Made by a program: the position numbers and the translations under genes
Part shown: one piece after another, positions 26,601 to 33,704 of the stretch
How positions within the stretch are numbered: the first letter of the stretch is position 1
Layout of the letters: every line of letters begins with the position of its first letter
DNA from: CAVSRC01 sp963732845
Lineage (GTDB): Bacteria; Pseudomonadota; Alphaproteobacteria; Rhizobiales; Kaistiaceae
Direction of reading: 5' to 3'
Length of the DNA: 64,000 nucleotides
NCBI GenBank assembly: GCA_963732845.1
Contig: CAVTBE010000011.1
Coordinates: forward strand, 305,237 to 369,236
The notes under the pieces: model-generated
Told to the model about the DNA's origin: nothing
Databases searched by the model: none
The model's input: only the letters and a program-made list of their open reading frames with translations

Positions 26601-27283
26601 ATTTCGTCGGCCGGCTTCAGGGCGCGCTCGGCATGGGGGGCGAGCAGCCGGCCGGCATTGGCAAGCGTCCGGTGCTCACGGATGCAGGTGACGATGTCCT
26701 GCAGACGGCGGCGCTCGGGCACGTGATAGAGCACGTCGTTGGTGGCCATCAGTGGCACGGCGAAGCGGGCGGCACGGCGTGCCAGCAGGGTTATGCGGCG
26801 CCGGTCGCCCGACCCGTAATCGCGGCGGAGCATCAGGCGGACGGCGCCGGGGAAGGCGTCGCTGAGCGCCGCAAGGGTCGTGTCGAGGGCGGCGTCGATG
26901 CGGCCGGGCACGACACCCAGCATCAGGCCCTCGCCCCAAGCGAGGAGATCGGCAAGATCGAGGAAGCAGTCGCCCTTGGGGGCGCGGCGGTTGCCCTCGG
27001 TCAGCAGGCGGCACAGGCGGCCATAGGCGGCACGGTCGGTCGGCCAGGCGAGGATGTCGGGGGTGTTGTCACGAAAAACCAGCCGGCAGCCGACGGCGTA
27101 GTGGAGGCCTGCCTCTTTTGCCGCGAGATGGCCGCGCACGACACCGGCGAGCGTATTGCGGTCGGTCACCGCGATGCCGGCAAGGCCGAGCGCGGCGGCG
27201 GCGAAGGCCAGCTCCTCCGGGTGCGAGGCACCGCGCAGAAAGGAGAAATTCGTGGTGACGGCGAGCTCGGCGAAAAAGGTCAT
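23633..27283 (-). CDS. dnaE2: Error-prone DNA polymerase DnaE2 (ImuC)
   Basis: 1216 aa C-family polymerase alpha used in SOS mutagenesis with ImuA and ImuB. Start MTFFAELAVTTNFSFLRGASHPEE is the PHP-domain opening of this family; PPDIDVDFEHERREEV carries the catalytic aspartates and the OB fold is near the C terminus. It is about 100 residues longer than usual. The excess is in two places: about 805-868 (a palindromic element at 24683-24869 read as protein) and about 1023-1062 (three 13-residue repeats). Both keep frame, so the protein may still work. Unlike the common arrangement it is separated from imuB by hicAB, and no SOS box is visible directly upstream. Confidence 0.92.
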   Translation of the reverse strand: MTFFAELAVTTNFSFLRGASHPEELAFAAAALGLAGIAVTDRNTLAGVVRGHLAAKEAGLHYAVGCRLVFRDNTPDILAWPTDRAAYGRLCRLLTEGNRRAPKGDCFLDLADLLAWGEGLMLGVVPGRIDAALDTTLAALSDAFPGAVRLMLRRDYGSGDRRRITLLARRAARFAVPLMATNDVLYHVPERRRLQDIVTCIREHRTLANAGRLLAPHAERALKPADEMARLFRDFPQAIAETNAVLERLAFSLDELSYQYPDEPTGDAASSQEALERLTEEGARRRFPAGIPEKIRAILDHELALIARLRFAAYFLTVHDIIRFARSHGILCQGRGSAANSVVCYCLGITEVSPETCGLLFERFISEERGEPPDIDVDFEHERREEVMQYIYEKYGRERAGLAAAVITYRSRSAVREVGKVFGLSEDAVGALSGTVWGWSSGGVRKEDVKRIGMDPEERTMAEVMAYAREIGGFPRHLSQHVGGFVITRDRLDEVCPIMNAAMEERTTVEWDKDDLDALGILKVDILALGMLSCIRRAFSLLHAHYDGAPTLASIQDEDPAVYGMLQKADSVGVFQVESRAQMSMLPRLKPAKFYDLVIEVAIVRPGPIQGDMVHPYLRRRSGIETVVYPAPSPAFGPPDELEQVLGKTLGVPLFQEQAMKIAIVAAGFTPGEADKLRRAMATFKRVGTIGTFQTKMVEGMVARGYARDFAERCFHQIEGFGEYGFPESHAASFALLVYASAWLKCHYPDVFCAALLNAQPMGFYAPAQIVRDAERHGVIVLPPDVNASDWDSTLEPLGEAIDGSSPPSLWGRASGPGDAGGRAAETLRPEGRGVSLGENHEREARGRGTAPEVPPSLSLPRKGGEDASLIRTTHAVRLGLRQIKGFREDDAEALMAARGPGYDSVRDLWLRAGLNRAAIERLADGDAFRSLGLDRRDALWAARGLGAGNARDRLPLFDVAAHGDIAREPDFPLPPMPIGEHVVNDYRYLHLSLKAHPLVFLREELTARRIISNRVLRDIADNQTRGVEGRRPDGETTRGVERRRRDGETTRGVERRRRDREIKNGDRVTVAGLVIIRQRPGTAKGVIFMTLEDETDIANAIVWPKTFERFRPIVLGARLIAVTGRVQSESGVIHVVADRLEDLTPMLAALSEDAGDLSALARGDEVRRPGVDQREKIGPRSRLVKLAREQPGIAEDLARLSAAAGKAMPKGRNFH
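24096..24212. repeat. 39-bp tandem repeat, three copies, inside dnaE2
   Basis: Units at 24096-24134, 24135-24173 and 24174-24212. The central unit starts GTTTCCCCGTCGCGCCTGCG and ends CCACGCCTCTTGTT; neighbours differ at a few bases. Each unit encodes 13 residues (TTRGVERRRRDGE), so copy number can change without shifting frame. The unit contains a small GCGCCTGCGGCGC palindrome, suggesting origin from a repeat element. Confidence 0.85.
24683..24869. repeat. Composite palindromic element inserted in frame in dnaE2
   Basis: Two modules. 24683-24724: CCTCTCCCCCCTTGCGGGGG with a purine-rich tail. 24769-24869: begins CGCCGAGCGATACCCCTCTC, contains CTCCGGCCTAAGCGTCTCGG and ends GGAAGCCCTCCCCCAC. 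The second module occurs again in imuB (28331-28417) with few differences. Read as protein it gives a Pro/Gly/Arg-rich segment absent from the DnaE2 family as I know it. Confidence 0.8.
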
Positions 27284-27356
27284 GTTGCTGCACGAAAGAT
27301 GTGGGTATATATACACACTTGCACTGGCCCGATCTTGGGCGACCGAAGAGATGGAG

Positions 27357-27374
27357 TGCACAACCATGTGTGCA
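27357..27374 (+). promoter_or_regulatory. Inverted repeat upstream of hicA, probable HicB operator
   Basis: TGCACA (27357-27362) and TGTGCA (27369-27374) are a perfect inverted repeat with a 6-base spacer, 13 bases before the hicA ATG. A second palindrome GTATATATAC lies at 27305-27314. Autoregulation by HicB at such sites is typical for the family; binding here is inferred. Confidence 0.5.
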
Positions 27375-27387
27375 AGGACATTCGGTC

Positions 27388-27579
27388 ATGGAAGCCAACA
27401 GCCGGAAGCTGATGCAGATGCTGAAGCGCGACGGATGGGAGCTTGATCGTGTGAAGGGCGACCACCACACCTTCAAGCATCCGGATAAGGTCGAGCTGAT
27501 CACGCTGACGCATCCCAAGAAGGACCTGCCAATCGGGCAGGTGCGCAGCATCTACCGGATCGCCGGCTGGAAGGGGTGA
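27388..27579 (+). CDS. hicA: HicA toxin (mRNA interferase)
   Basis: 63 aa, the usual size. A double-stranded-RNA-binding-like fold carries the active His in GDHHTFKHP at about 24-32, and the ending LPIGQVRSIYRIAGW is characteristic. It degrades mRNA when free of HicB. The preferred start is ATG 27388 (MEANSRKLMQ); a longer frame exists upstream but would cover the operator. It is followed 6 bases later by hicB and lies opposite to dnaE2 and imuB. Confidence 0.88.
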   Translation: MEANSRKLMQMLKRDGWELDRVKGDHHTFKHPDKVELITLTHPKKDLPIGQVRSIYRIAGWKG

Positions 27580-27585
27580 GGCGAG

Positions 27586-27999
27586 ATGGCCACGAAATAT
27601 TATCTCGGCATCGTTGAAAAGGATGCGGACAGCGCCTGGGGCATGTGGTTTCCCGACATGCCGGGCTGCTTTCCGGCTGCCGACGAATTCGACGACCTGC
27701 CGCGCGTCGCCGCCGAGGTTCTGCGCCAGCATGTCGAGGCGCTCGAAAGCAACGGGCGGACCGTGCCGGTGCCGCGCCCCTTGGTGGAGGCGATGAACGA
27801 CCGGGACGTCCGCCGGGCGCTCAAGGCTGACGCAACGACCATGCTGGTGCCGCTGCTCGCCGACCCCGGACGCACGGTGCGCGTCAACGTGACGGTGGAG
27901 CGCGGGCTGCTCAGTCAGATCGACGAGGCGGCCGAGGCGCGCGGCCTTACCCGTTCGGGGTTCCTCGCCCAGGCGGCACGCGAGAAGATCGCGGGCTAA
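27586..27999 (+). CDS. hicB: HicB antitoxin
   Basis: 137 aa. The N-terminal half (YYLGIVEKDADSAWGMWFPD, MPGCFPAADEFDD) is the partial RNase-H-like domain that blocks HicA. The C-terminal part from about 97 (RVNVTVERGLLSQIDEAAE, ARGLTRSGFLAQAAREKI) is a ribbon-helix-helix DNA-binding domain, consistent with autoregulation. RBS-like GAGGCGAG precedes the ATG. It converges on imuB with a 23-base gap. Confidence 0.88.
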   Translation: MATKYYLGIVEKDADSAWGMWFPDMPGCFPAADEFDDLPRVAAEVLRQHVEALESNGRTVPVPRPLVEAMNDRDVRRALKADATTMLVPLLADPGRTVRVNVTVERGLLSQIDEAAEARGLTRSGFLAQAAREKIAG

Positions 28000-28022
28000 T
28001 ATCCCAAAGTGCTTGATGGGTT

Positions 28023-29951
28023 TCACGCAAACACCCCGTGCAGGTACCAGCGCGGGGCGGTGGTCTCGCGGCCGTAGAGCCCTTCGCGGAACAGCCAGAA
28101 GCGGTGGCCGGCCAAGTCTTCGACGCGGAAATAGTCGCGGGTGAGGTCGTCGTCGCGCCACCATTCGGCGGCGATGCGCTCCGGCCCTTCGGCGCGGGCG
28201 ACGCGATAGAGCGTGCGCCGCCAGCGGAAGCGGGCGGGTGGGCCGTCGGGCACTTCGGCGATGGCTTCCACCGGTTCGGGCCGGGCGAAGAGGCGCAGCG
28301 GACGGGAGATGGGTTCGGAAGAGTCATGTTCGCCGAGCACTACCCCTCTCCCTTCCGGCCTAAGCGTCTCGGCGGCGAGGCCGCCTGCGCCGCCAAGGCC
28401 GGAAGCCCTCCCCCACCAAACACGGGCTTGCCCGTGTTTGGATTCATGAGAACCAAAGTCGGAAACATCCGACTTTGGTGGGGGAGGGGAAGGCTGCGGC
28501 TGCGTCATGAGGATAGGTGTTGGCGGAGACGACAAATCGCGGTCGGCGCCAGATGCCGACCGCGATTGTCTTGCGTCCCCTCTCCCCTTGTGGGGGAGGG
28601 ACAGGGAGGGGGGTATGTCCGAGGATTCGCCATAGTCGACGAAAGTCTCTGCCCGTTCCGGAATGTGGCTGTCGCAGGGGGCCAGGCGGCCAACGGTATG
28701 GGATCCCAGCCGGGCGCCGATGCGGTCGATGAGCCCGTCGAGGTCGCTGGCGGCGTCGCCGCCGCCGTCGAGGTCGATCTGGGTCAAGGAGAGCGGTGCG
28801 GCCTCGGCCACCGCCAGCCGCACCATGTCGAAGCCGAAACCGGCATCGAGCGCATCGCCAAGGCGGGTGAACTTCTCCCTGAAGAGGGCGCCGATGCGCT
28901 TGGGGGCGCGCAAGGGCCGGCCGGTGCCGACGGCGACACGGGACACGACGCCGTCGACGCGGAAAAGAGCCAACTCGATCAGGCGGGCGCCGACGCCCTG
29001 CGTCTCCATGGTCTGGCAGATCGTGGTGGCGAGCGAATCCAGCGCGGCGGCGATATCCTCCTCCAGCCCGATGGGCTCGGCGAAGCGGCGCTCGGCGAGC
29101 AGGACGGGCGCCGGCCGGCGCGGGTTGATCGCTTCCTCGTCGTGGCCGAGCGCCTGGTCGAGACGCTGGACGAGCAGCCGGCCGAAGCGGGCGGCAAGCG
29201 GCGCCCGGGAGCGAAATGGAATTTCGCTCCCATCTTTTTGATCCGAGCATGTTCTTTTCGGAAAAGTGGTGGCGACTTTTCCGGAACATGCAGGCGCCCC
29301 CATGATCTGGCCGATGCGCTTCAGACCGACACGGTCGAGCGCGGCGACGGTCTCGGGCGCGAGGCGGAGTGCGGCCAGCGGCAGGGATTTCAGCGCGGCC
29401 GCGGTGCTGCCGGGCGGGACCACGCAAACCGAATCGGGTCCGAAACGAGCCAGCGCCGAGGCCGCGCCTGGCGTATCGGCGATCGCCGCGCGGGCCGAGA
29501 AGCCCTGGCGCGCGAGACGGGCGACGCAATCGGCGACCAGCTTCGATTCGTCGCCGAAAAGATGGGCGCAGCCGGTGACATCCAGAAACAAGCCGGAATG
29601 GTCGTGGAGCGCGACCAGCGGTGTGTAGTGCTCGGCCCAGTCGGCGATTGTCTCGATGAGCGCGGCGTCGGCGGCGGGGTCGTCATCGGCGATGCCGAGG
29701 GCAGGGATCATGGCGCGGGCATCGGCGAGCGCCATGCCGCGGGTGAGGCCGAGACGCTCGGCCGTCTCGTCGAGGGCAACGAGGTGCAGCGCGTTCTTTA
29801 CCCTGGCGACGACGGCGAGGGGGGCGGCGGGCGAACCGCTACGCCACGAGGGACCGTTGAGCCGGCGCAGGATCCGGTCGGTCGAAAGACGCGGCAGCGA
29901 CAGAGCGAGAATGCGCCGGGAGGCCGGCCTCTGCGAAGGTGCGTCGTTCAT
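28023..29951 (-). CDS. imuB: ImuB, Y-family polymerase-like protein of the SOS mutasome
   Basis: 642 aa; the family is usually about 500. N terminus RRILALSLPRLSTDRILRR is typical. ImuB links ImuA and DnaE2 to the beta clamp and lacks polymerase activity in characterised members. Two extra stretches stand out: about 220-248, encoded by two hairpins (29207-29291), and about 445-540, encoded by a composite repeat (28331-28616). Frame is kept through both. The start (ATG 29949-29951 or 29964-29966) overlaps the imuA 3' end by more than 100 bases. After the second insertion the family-like tail RRTLYRVARAEGPERI and DYFRVEDLAGHRFWLFREG resumes, so the gene is complete. Confidence 0.88.
   Translation of the reverse strand: MNDAPSQRPASRRILALSLPRLSTDRILRRLNGPSWRSGSPAAPLAVVARVKNALHLVALDETAERLGLTRGMALADARAMIPALGIADDDPAADAALIETIADWAEHYTPLVALHDHSGLFLDVTGCAHLFGDESKLVADCVARLARQGFSARAAIADTPGAASALARFGPDSVCVVPPGSTAAALKSLPLAALRLAPETVAALDRVGLKRIGQIMGAPACSGKVATTFPKRTCSDQKDGSEIPFRSRAPLAARFGRLLVQRLDQALGHDEEAINPRRPAPVLLAERRFAEPIGLEEDIAAALDSLATTICQTMETQGVGARLIELALFRVDGVVSRVAVGTGRPLRAPKRIGALFREKFTRLGDALDAGFGFDMVRLAVAEAAPLSLTQIDLDGGGDAASDLDGLIDRIGARLGSHTVGRLAPCDSHIPERAETFVDYGESSDIPPSLSLPHKGRGDARQSRSASGADRDLSSPPTPILMTQPQPSPPPPKSDVSDFGSHESKHGQARVWWGRASGLGGAGGLAAETLRPEGRGVVLGEHDSSEPISRPLRLFARPEPVEAIAEVPDGPPARFRWRRTLYRVARAEGPERIAAEWWRDDDLTRDYFRVEDLAGHRFWLFREGLYGRETTAPRWYLHGVFA
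28331..28616. repeat. Composite palindromic element inserted in frame in imuB
   Basis: Four self-complementary parts in a row: the module shared with dnaE2 (28331-28417); CAAACACGGGC/GCCCGTGTTTG (28417-28440, perfect 11-bp stem); CCAAAGTCGG/CCGACTTTGG (28453-28478, perfect 10-bp stem); ATCGCGGTCGGC/GCCGACCGCGAT (within 28531-28570); and a C/G-rich module (28574-28616) like the one at 24683-24724 in dnaE2. Together they encode about 95 low-complexity residues with no in-frame stop. Confidence 0.8.
29207..29291. repeat. Two adjacent hairpins inserted in frame in imuB
   Basis: GGGAGCGAAAT/ATTTCGCTCCC (29207-29231, perfect 11-bp stem, 3-base loop) and GCATGTTC..CGGAAAAGT / ACTTTTCCG-GAACATGC (29247-29291). 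The second resembles a palindromic repeat common between genes of Hyphomicrobiales. They encode about 28 residues (CSGKVATTFPKRTCSDQKDG and flank) that interrupt the helix-hairpin-helix region. Confidence 0.75.
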
Positions 29952-30744
29952 GGTCCCACTCCACATCGGCCGTGCCGGTCGGCCCGCGGCGGTTGCGCTC
30001 CAGGGTCAGCCGCCAGGCGGGCCGGCCGATACCGGCCGCAAAATCGTCGCTCATCGCCGCCGGCAGCGGTGCCACGCCCCAGCGGGTTTCGGCCGCGGTG
30101 GCTTGCGCTTCGCCGCTTTGGCGCAAGAGCAGGCCCATCACGCCGCCGGCCTCGGCGCGCAGTGCCAGGCGGCGGGTGGCGGTGAGGTCGAGCGGCCGCG
30201 GATTGCCCCGGATCTCGGTGAGCACGGCGGCGAGGCCGCGGCAGGACAGCCCCTCCTCGAAGACCCAGAGAGCCTCGGCGGGCTTGGCCACACGCACCAG
30301 AATGAGGCGGCTCGAATCGGTTCCGAAACGGTCGAGCCCGGCGCCATAGGGCAGGCCCGCCTCGCGCAGCGCGGAAGCCTCCGCCACCCACAGCACCGGC
30401 CGCCGGTCATGGGCAGCAAGGCAGGCGAGAAGGGCGGCGGCGAAGCCGGTGGCGGAGGCGGCGTCGCGTGTGGTGTCGCTGCGCACTTCATGCAGGGCGT
30501 TGCGGCGCAGCCCGCCGGCGAGCAGCCGGTCGAGCGGGGGAACGGCGAGGGGGAGGGAGCCGTGGCGTACGCCGAGGGAGCGGGCGTCCGCGGCATATCC
30601 CCAACCCTCCCCCGCAAGGGGGGAGGGCGGAGATTGCCGCTCCGCGCCGGCCGGGTCGTGGATCACCGGCCGCCCCTCGATCTCGGCGATCCGGCGGCGC
30701 AACCGGGCAAGATCGCCCCCTGCCATGAAAACGCCCGCGCGCAT
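29839..30744 (-). CDS. imuA: ImuA, RecA/SulA-like protein of the SOS mutasome
   Basis: 301 aa. The core PLAVPPLDRLLAGGLRRNALHEV, the hydrophobic FAAALLACLAAH strand and the ending VEWDHERRTFAEAGLP are typical of alphaproteobacterial ImuA. It carries a short extra stretch near residues 37-50 (PPSPLAGEGWGY), encoded by a palindromic repeat (30601-30632). An SOS box lies 25-39 bases upstream of the ATG. The 3' end overlaps imuB. Confidence 0.85.
   Translation of the reverse strand: MRAGVFMAGGDLARLRRRIAEIEGRPVIHDPAGAERQSPPSPLAGEGWGYAADARSLGVRHGSLPLAVPPLDRLLAGGLRRNALHEVRSDTTRDAASATGFAAALLACLAAHDRRPVLWVAEASALREAGLPYGAGLDRFGTDSSRLILVRVAKPAEALWVFEEGLSCRGLAAVLTEIRGNPRPLDLTATRRLALRAEAGGVMGLLLRQSGEAQATAAETRWGVAPLPAAMSDDFAAGIGRPAWRLTLERNRRGPTGTADVEWDHERRTFAEAGLPAHSRSVAAASFDRPDPAPAQRSLVA
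30601..30632. repeat. Short palindromic element inside imuA
   Basis: CCAACCCTCCCCCGC followed by AAGGGGGGAGGGCGGAG pairs with itself and matches the C/G-rich module in dnaE2 (24683-24724) and imuB (28574-28616). It is read in frame as part of ImuA. Confidence 0.6.
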
Positions 30745-30768
30745 GGCTCCATCCTCGGAGAGGAATTT

Positions 30769-30783
30769 GTTCCTGATTTGTTC
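30769..30783 (-). promoter_or_regulatory. LexA (SOS) box of the imuA promoter
   Basis: GTTC (30769-30772), seven bases, GTTC (30780-30783): an exact match to the alphaproteobacterial LexA site GTTC-N7-GTTC (GAAC-N7-GAAC on the transcribed strand). Its position 25 bases from the imuA ATG fits repression of imuA-imuB in the absence of DNA damage. Confidence 0.85.
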
Positions 30784-30849
30784 TCATTGATTCCGGAGAT
30801 GAGGGCCGGAGTCAAGCGGGGAGTTTGGAGGTGCTTCCGGCCCGGCCGG

Positions 30850-32157
30850 TCAGACGAACAACCGAAGCGGGTTCTCGACGTATTCGCGGAAGCTTTCGAT
30901 CAGCTCCGCTCCGAGAATGCCGTCAACGACGCGATGATCGCAGGACAGCGTCGCCGAAATGCGTCCGACGAAGGCAACGCCGCCATCCTCCGTCTCGATG
31001 GCCTCGCGGCGCGAAGCACCGATGGCGAGAATGGTCGACTGCGGCGGGTTGATGATCGCCGAGAACGCGCGGATGCCATGCATGCCGAGATTGGAAATTG
31101 TCGTGACGCCGCCCTGGTATTCATGCGGCTGAAGGGCGCGTGCGCGGGCCCGGGCGGCAAGCGCCTTCATCTCGTTCGAGATGGATGAGAGCGATTTCTG
31201 TTCGGCGGCCGTGATGACAGGCGTCAGCAGCCCGCCCTCGACGGCAACGGCAACGCCGATGTCGGAATGCCGGAAGGCGAGAATGCCGTCGCCGGACCAG
31301 ATCGCGTTGGCGCGCGGAACCGCCTGCAGGGCGAGCGCCATCGCCTTGATCATGAAGTCGTTGAGCGACAGCCTGTAGGCCGGATTGCCGGAGGCGTCGC
31401 GCGGCGCGTCCCTGTTCACTTCCTCGCGCATGTGCGCCAGGCGGTCGATCGTCGCGACGACCGACATGTAGAAATGCGGGATGGCGACCTTGGCTTCGGT
31501 CAGGCGCCGGGCAATCGTGCGTCGCATGGTGTCGACCGGCACGACGTCGTGTGGGCGGCTCAGGTGGACCTCGCCGATCAATTCCTCGAACGTTTCGGTG
31601 CGCGCCAGCGACGGAGAAACTGCCGGCCGGCTCGCCACCGCCTGGTGGACGTCCTTGCCGGTGATCCGGCCACGGCCGCCGGAGCCGACAATCTGCGTCA
31701 GATCGATCGCCGCATTGGCCGCCAGCCGGCGGGCGAGCGGCGTCACGCGCACCCCTCCCGGCAGGCGCGCCGGCCCGAAATTGCGCGGCGGCGTGACGAC
31801 TTCCTCGAACGGATCGCGGTGGGGGCGTGTGGGAGCCGCTGCGGGACGGACGTCGATCGCCAACGCCGGTGATGGGGCCGAGAAATGCGCGGCACCTGCT
31901 GAACCGTAGGCCTCAGCTGCACTGTCCGACCCGCCAAGCACGGCGATGACGGCGCCGACCGGGGCGACCGCGCCCGCATCGACATTGATCGCCCGGACGA
32001 CGCCCGCGGCAATTGCAGGCACTTCCACGGTCACCTTGTCGGTCTCGATCTCGCACAGATTGTCACCGGCTGCGACGCTGTCGCCGACCGCCTTGAGCCA
32101 CTTGATGATCTTGCCTTCCGACACGGTCTCGCCGAGTTGCGGCATGAGAACATCCAT
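30850..32157 (-). CDS. 2-oxoacid dehydrogenase E2 component (dihydrolipoamide acyltransferase)
   Basis: 435 aa. One lipoyl domain (1-78; ETDKVTVEV, lipoyl-Lys 41), an E3-binding domain at about 145-180 (VTPLARRLAANAAIDL...GRGRITGKDV) and a catalytic domain ending in DHRVVDG (His408, Asp412). It transfers an acyl group from lipoate to CoA. With E1alpha and E1beta of this run it makes an incomplete complex: no E3 gene is present, so a shared E3 must come from elsewhere. Whether the substrate is pyruvate, acetoin or a branched oxoacid cannot be told. Start ATG 32155-32157 has GGGAGC 12 bases upstream. Confidence 0.9.
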   Translation of the reverse strand: MDVLMPQLGETVSEGKIIKWLKAVGDSVAAGDNLCEIETDKVTVEVPAIAAGVVRAINVDAGAVAPVGAVIAVLGGSDSAAEAYGSAGAAHFSAPSPALAIDVRPAAAPTRPHRDPFEEVVTPPRNFGPARLPGGVRVTPLARRLAANAAIDLTQIVGSGGRGRITGKDVHQAVASRPAVSPSLARTETFEELIGEVHLSRPHDVVPVDTMRRTIARRLTEAKVAIPHFYMSVVATIDRLAHMREEVNRDAPRDASGNPAYRLSLNDFMIKAMALALQAVPRANAIWSGDGILAFRHSDIGVAVAVEGGLLTPVITAAEQKSLSSISNEMKALAARARARALQPHEYQGGVTTISNLGMHGIRAFSAIINPPQSTILAIGASRREAIETEDGGVAFVGRISATLSCDHRVVDGILGAELIESFREYVENPLRLFV

Positions 32158-32219
32158 GACCGTTACGCTCCCTTCCGGTGCCCTGCGGCGGTGAGGCCGC
32201 ATGCGCACGATTACCGCCG

Positions 32220-33671
32220 CTACCAGTTCACCGAGACGTATTGCGTCTCGAGAAATTCCATCATGCCCTCATGCGCGCCTTCGCGGCCGAGGCCCGACTG
32301 CTTGACGCCGCCGAAGGGCGCCGCCGGATCGGAGACGAGTCCGCGATTCAAGCCCACCATGCCGAAGTCGAGCTTCTCGGAGACGCGCAGGCCGCGGCTG
32401 AGGTCCCTGGTATAGAGATAGGCGACCAGGCCATATTCGGTGTCGTTGGCGCGCCGGATCACCTCGTCCTCGGTCGCGAAGCTCTGGATCGCGGCGACCG
32501 GGCCGAAGATCTCATCGTTGAGCATCTTCGAGTCGTCGGAGACACCGGTCAGAACGGTGGCCGGGTAGAAGAAGCCGGGCCCATCGGGCAGCGTGCCGCC
32601 GGTGAGCAGCCTGGCGCCCTTCGACAGCGCGTCGTCGACCAGCGCGATGACCTTGTCGCGGCCTTGCCGGTTGACCAGCGGCCCGAGGGTGACGCCCTCG
32701 TCAAGGCCGTTGCCCATCTTCAGCCCGGCCATTCTGGCGGTCAGCTTCTCGGCAAACGCGTCCTGCACCGTCTCGTGGACAAAGAAGCGGTTGGCCGCGG
32801 TGCACGCCTCGCCCATGTTGCGCATCTTGGCGACCATGGCGCCGTCGATGGCGGCATCGATGTCGGCATCCTCAAAGACGATGAAGGGCGCATTGCCGCC
32901 GAGTTCCATGGCCGGTTTGACGATCGAGTCGGCAGCCTCGTGCAGCAGCTTGCGGCCGACCTCGGTCGAGCCGGTGAACGACACGACGCGCACGCGGCTG
33001 TCGTGCAGCATGGCGCCGACGACCTTGCCGGAGGCGCGCGAGGGAATGACATTGACGACGCCGGCAGGCACGCCGGCCTCCGCCAGCACCGGCATCAGCG
33101 CCAGCATGGTGAGCGGCGTGTCGGAGGCGGGCTTGAGGATCACCGGGCAGCCGGCGGCAAGGGCCGGACCGATCTTGCGGGTGGCCATCGCCGCCGGGAA
33201 GTTCCACGGCGTTACCAGCACCGCAATGCCCGCCGGCCGGTGATGAACCAGGATGCGGGCGCCGGAAGCGGGTGCGCGCGACACCGTGCCGATATTGCGC
33301 ACGGCCTCTTCCGCGTACCAGCGGAAGAACTCGGCGGCGTAGGCGACCTCGCCGCGCGAATCGGGCAGCGCCTTGCCATTCTCGAGCGTGATCAGGCGCG
33401 CGAAGCGGTCGGCGTCGCGCATCATCAGCTCATAGGCCTTGCGCAGGACCTCGGCGCGCTCGCGCGGCGTGCGGGCGGCCCAGTCGGCGAAGGCCGCTTC
33501 GGCGGCGTCGAGCGCGGCGTAAGCGTCCTCGACGGTGGCACTGGCGACCGAGGTGATGATGCCTTCGGTGGCCGGATCGATTACGTCGAAGCGGCCATTG
33601 TCCGACGCCTTGCGCCATTCACCGCCGATCCAGAGATCGGTCGGAACATTGGCGATGAGATTGTCGTACAT
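32220..33671 (-). CDS. Succinate-semialdehyde dehydrogenase-like aldehyde dehydrogenase
   Basis: 483 aa NAD(P)-dependent ALDH, GabD-like in length and motifs. Glu256 in MELGGNAPF, catalytic Cys290 in GEACTAANRF, PWNFPAAMATRKIGPALAAG and the GFGGVKQSG-like ending (APFGGVKQSGLGREG) are present. It would oxidise a semialdehyde (succinate, methylmalonate, aspartate or other) to the acid. It lies between the E1beta and E2 genes, which is unusual for a 2-oxoacid dehydrogenase operon and suggests a shared catabolic route. Confidence 0.88.
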   Translation of the reverse strand: MYDNLIANVPTDLWIGGEWRKASDNGRFDVIDPATEGIITSVASATVEDAYAALDAAEAAFADWAARTPRERAEVLRKAYELMMRDADRFARLITLENGKALPDSRGEVAYAAEFFRWYAEEAVRNIGTVSRAPASGARILVHHRPAGIAVLVTPWNFPAAMATRKIGPALAAGCPVILKPASDTPLTMLALMPVLAEAGVPAGVVNVIPSRASGKVVGAMLHDSRVRVVSFTGSTEVGRKLLHEAADSIVKPAMELGGNAPFIVFEDADIDAAIDGAMVAKMRNMGEACTAANRFFVHETVQDAFAEKLTARMAGLKMGNGLDEGVTLGPLVNRQGRDKVIALVDDALSKGARLLTGGTLPDGPGFFYPATVLTGVSDDSKMLNDEIFGPVAAIQSFATEDEVIRRANDTEYGLVAYLYTRDLSRGLRVSEKLDFGMVGLNRGLVSDPAAPFGGVKQSGLGREGAHEGMMEFLETQYVSVNW

Positions 33672-33704
33672 GACGGTGTCCTTGGTCGTGCGGGACGGCG
33701 CCGA

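Noticed and set aside
28038..30185. A 715-codon open frame opposite imuB
   Set aside because: Antisense shadow of imuB with low-complexity composition and no domain.
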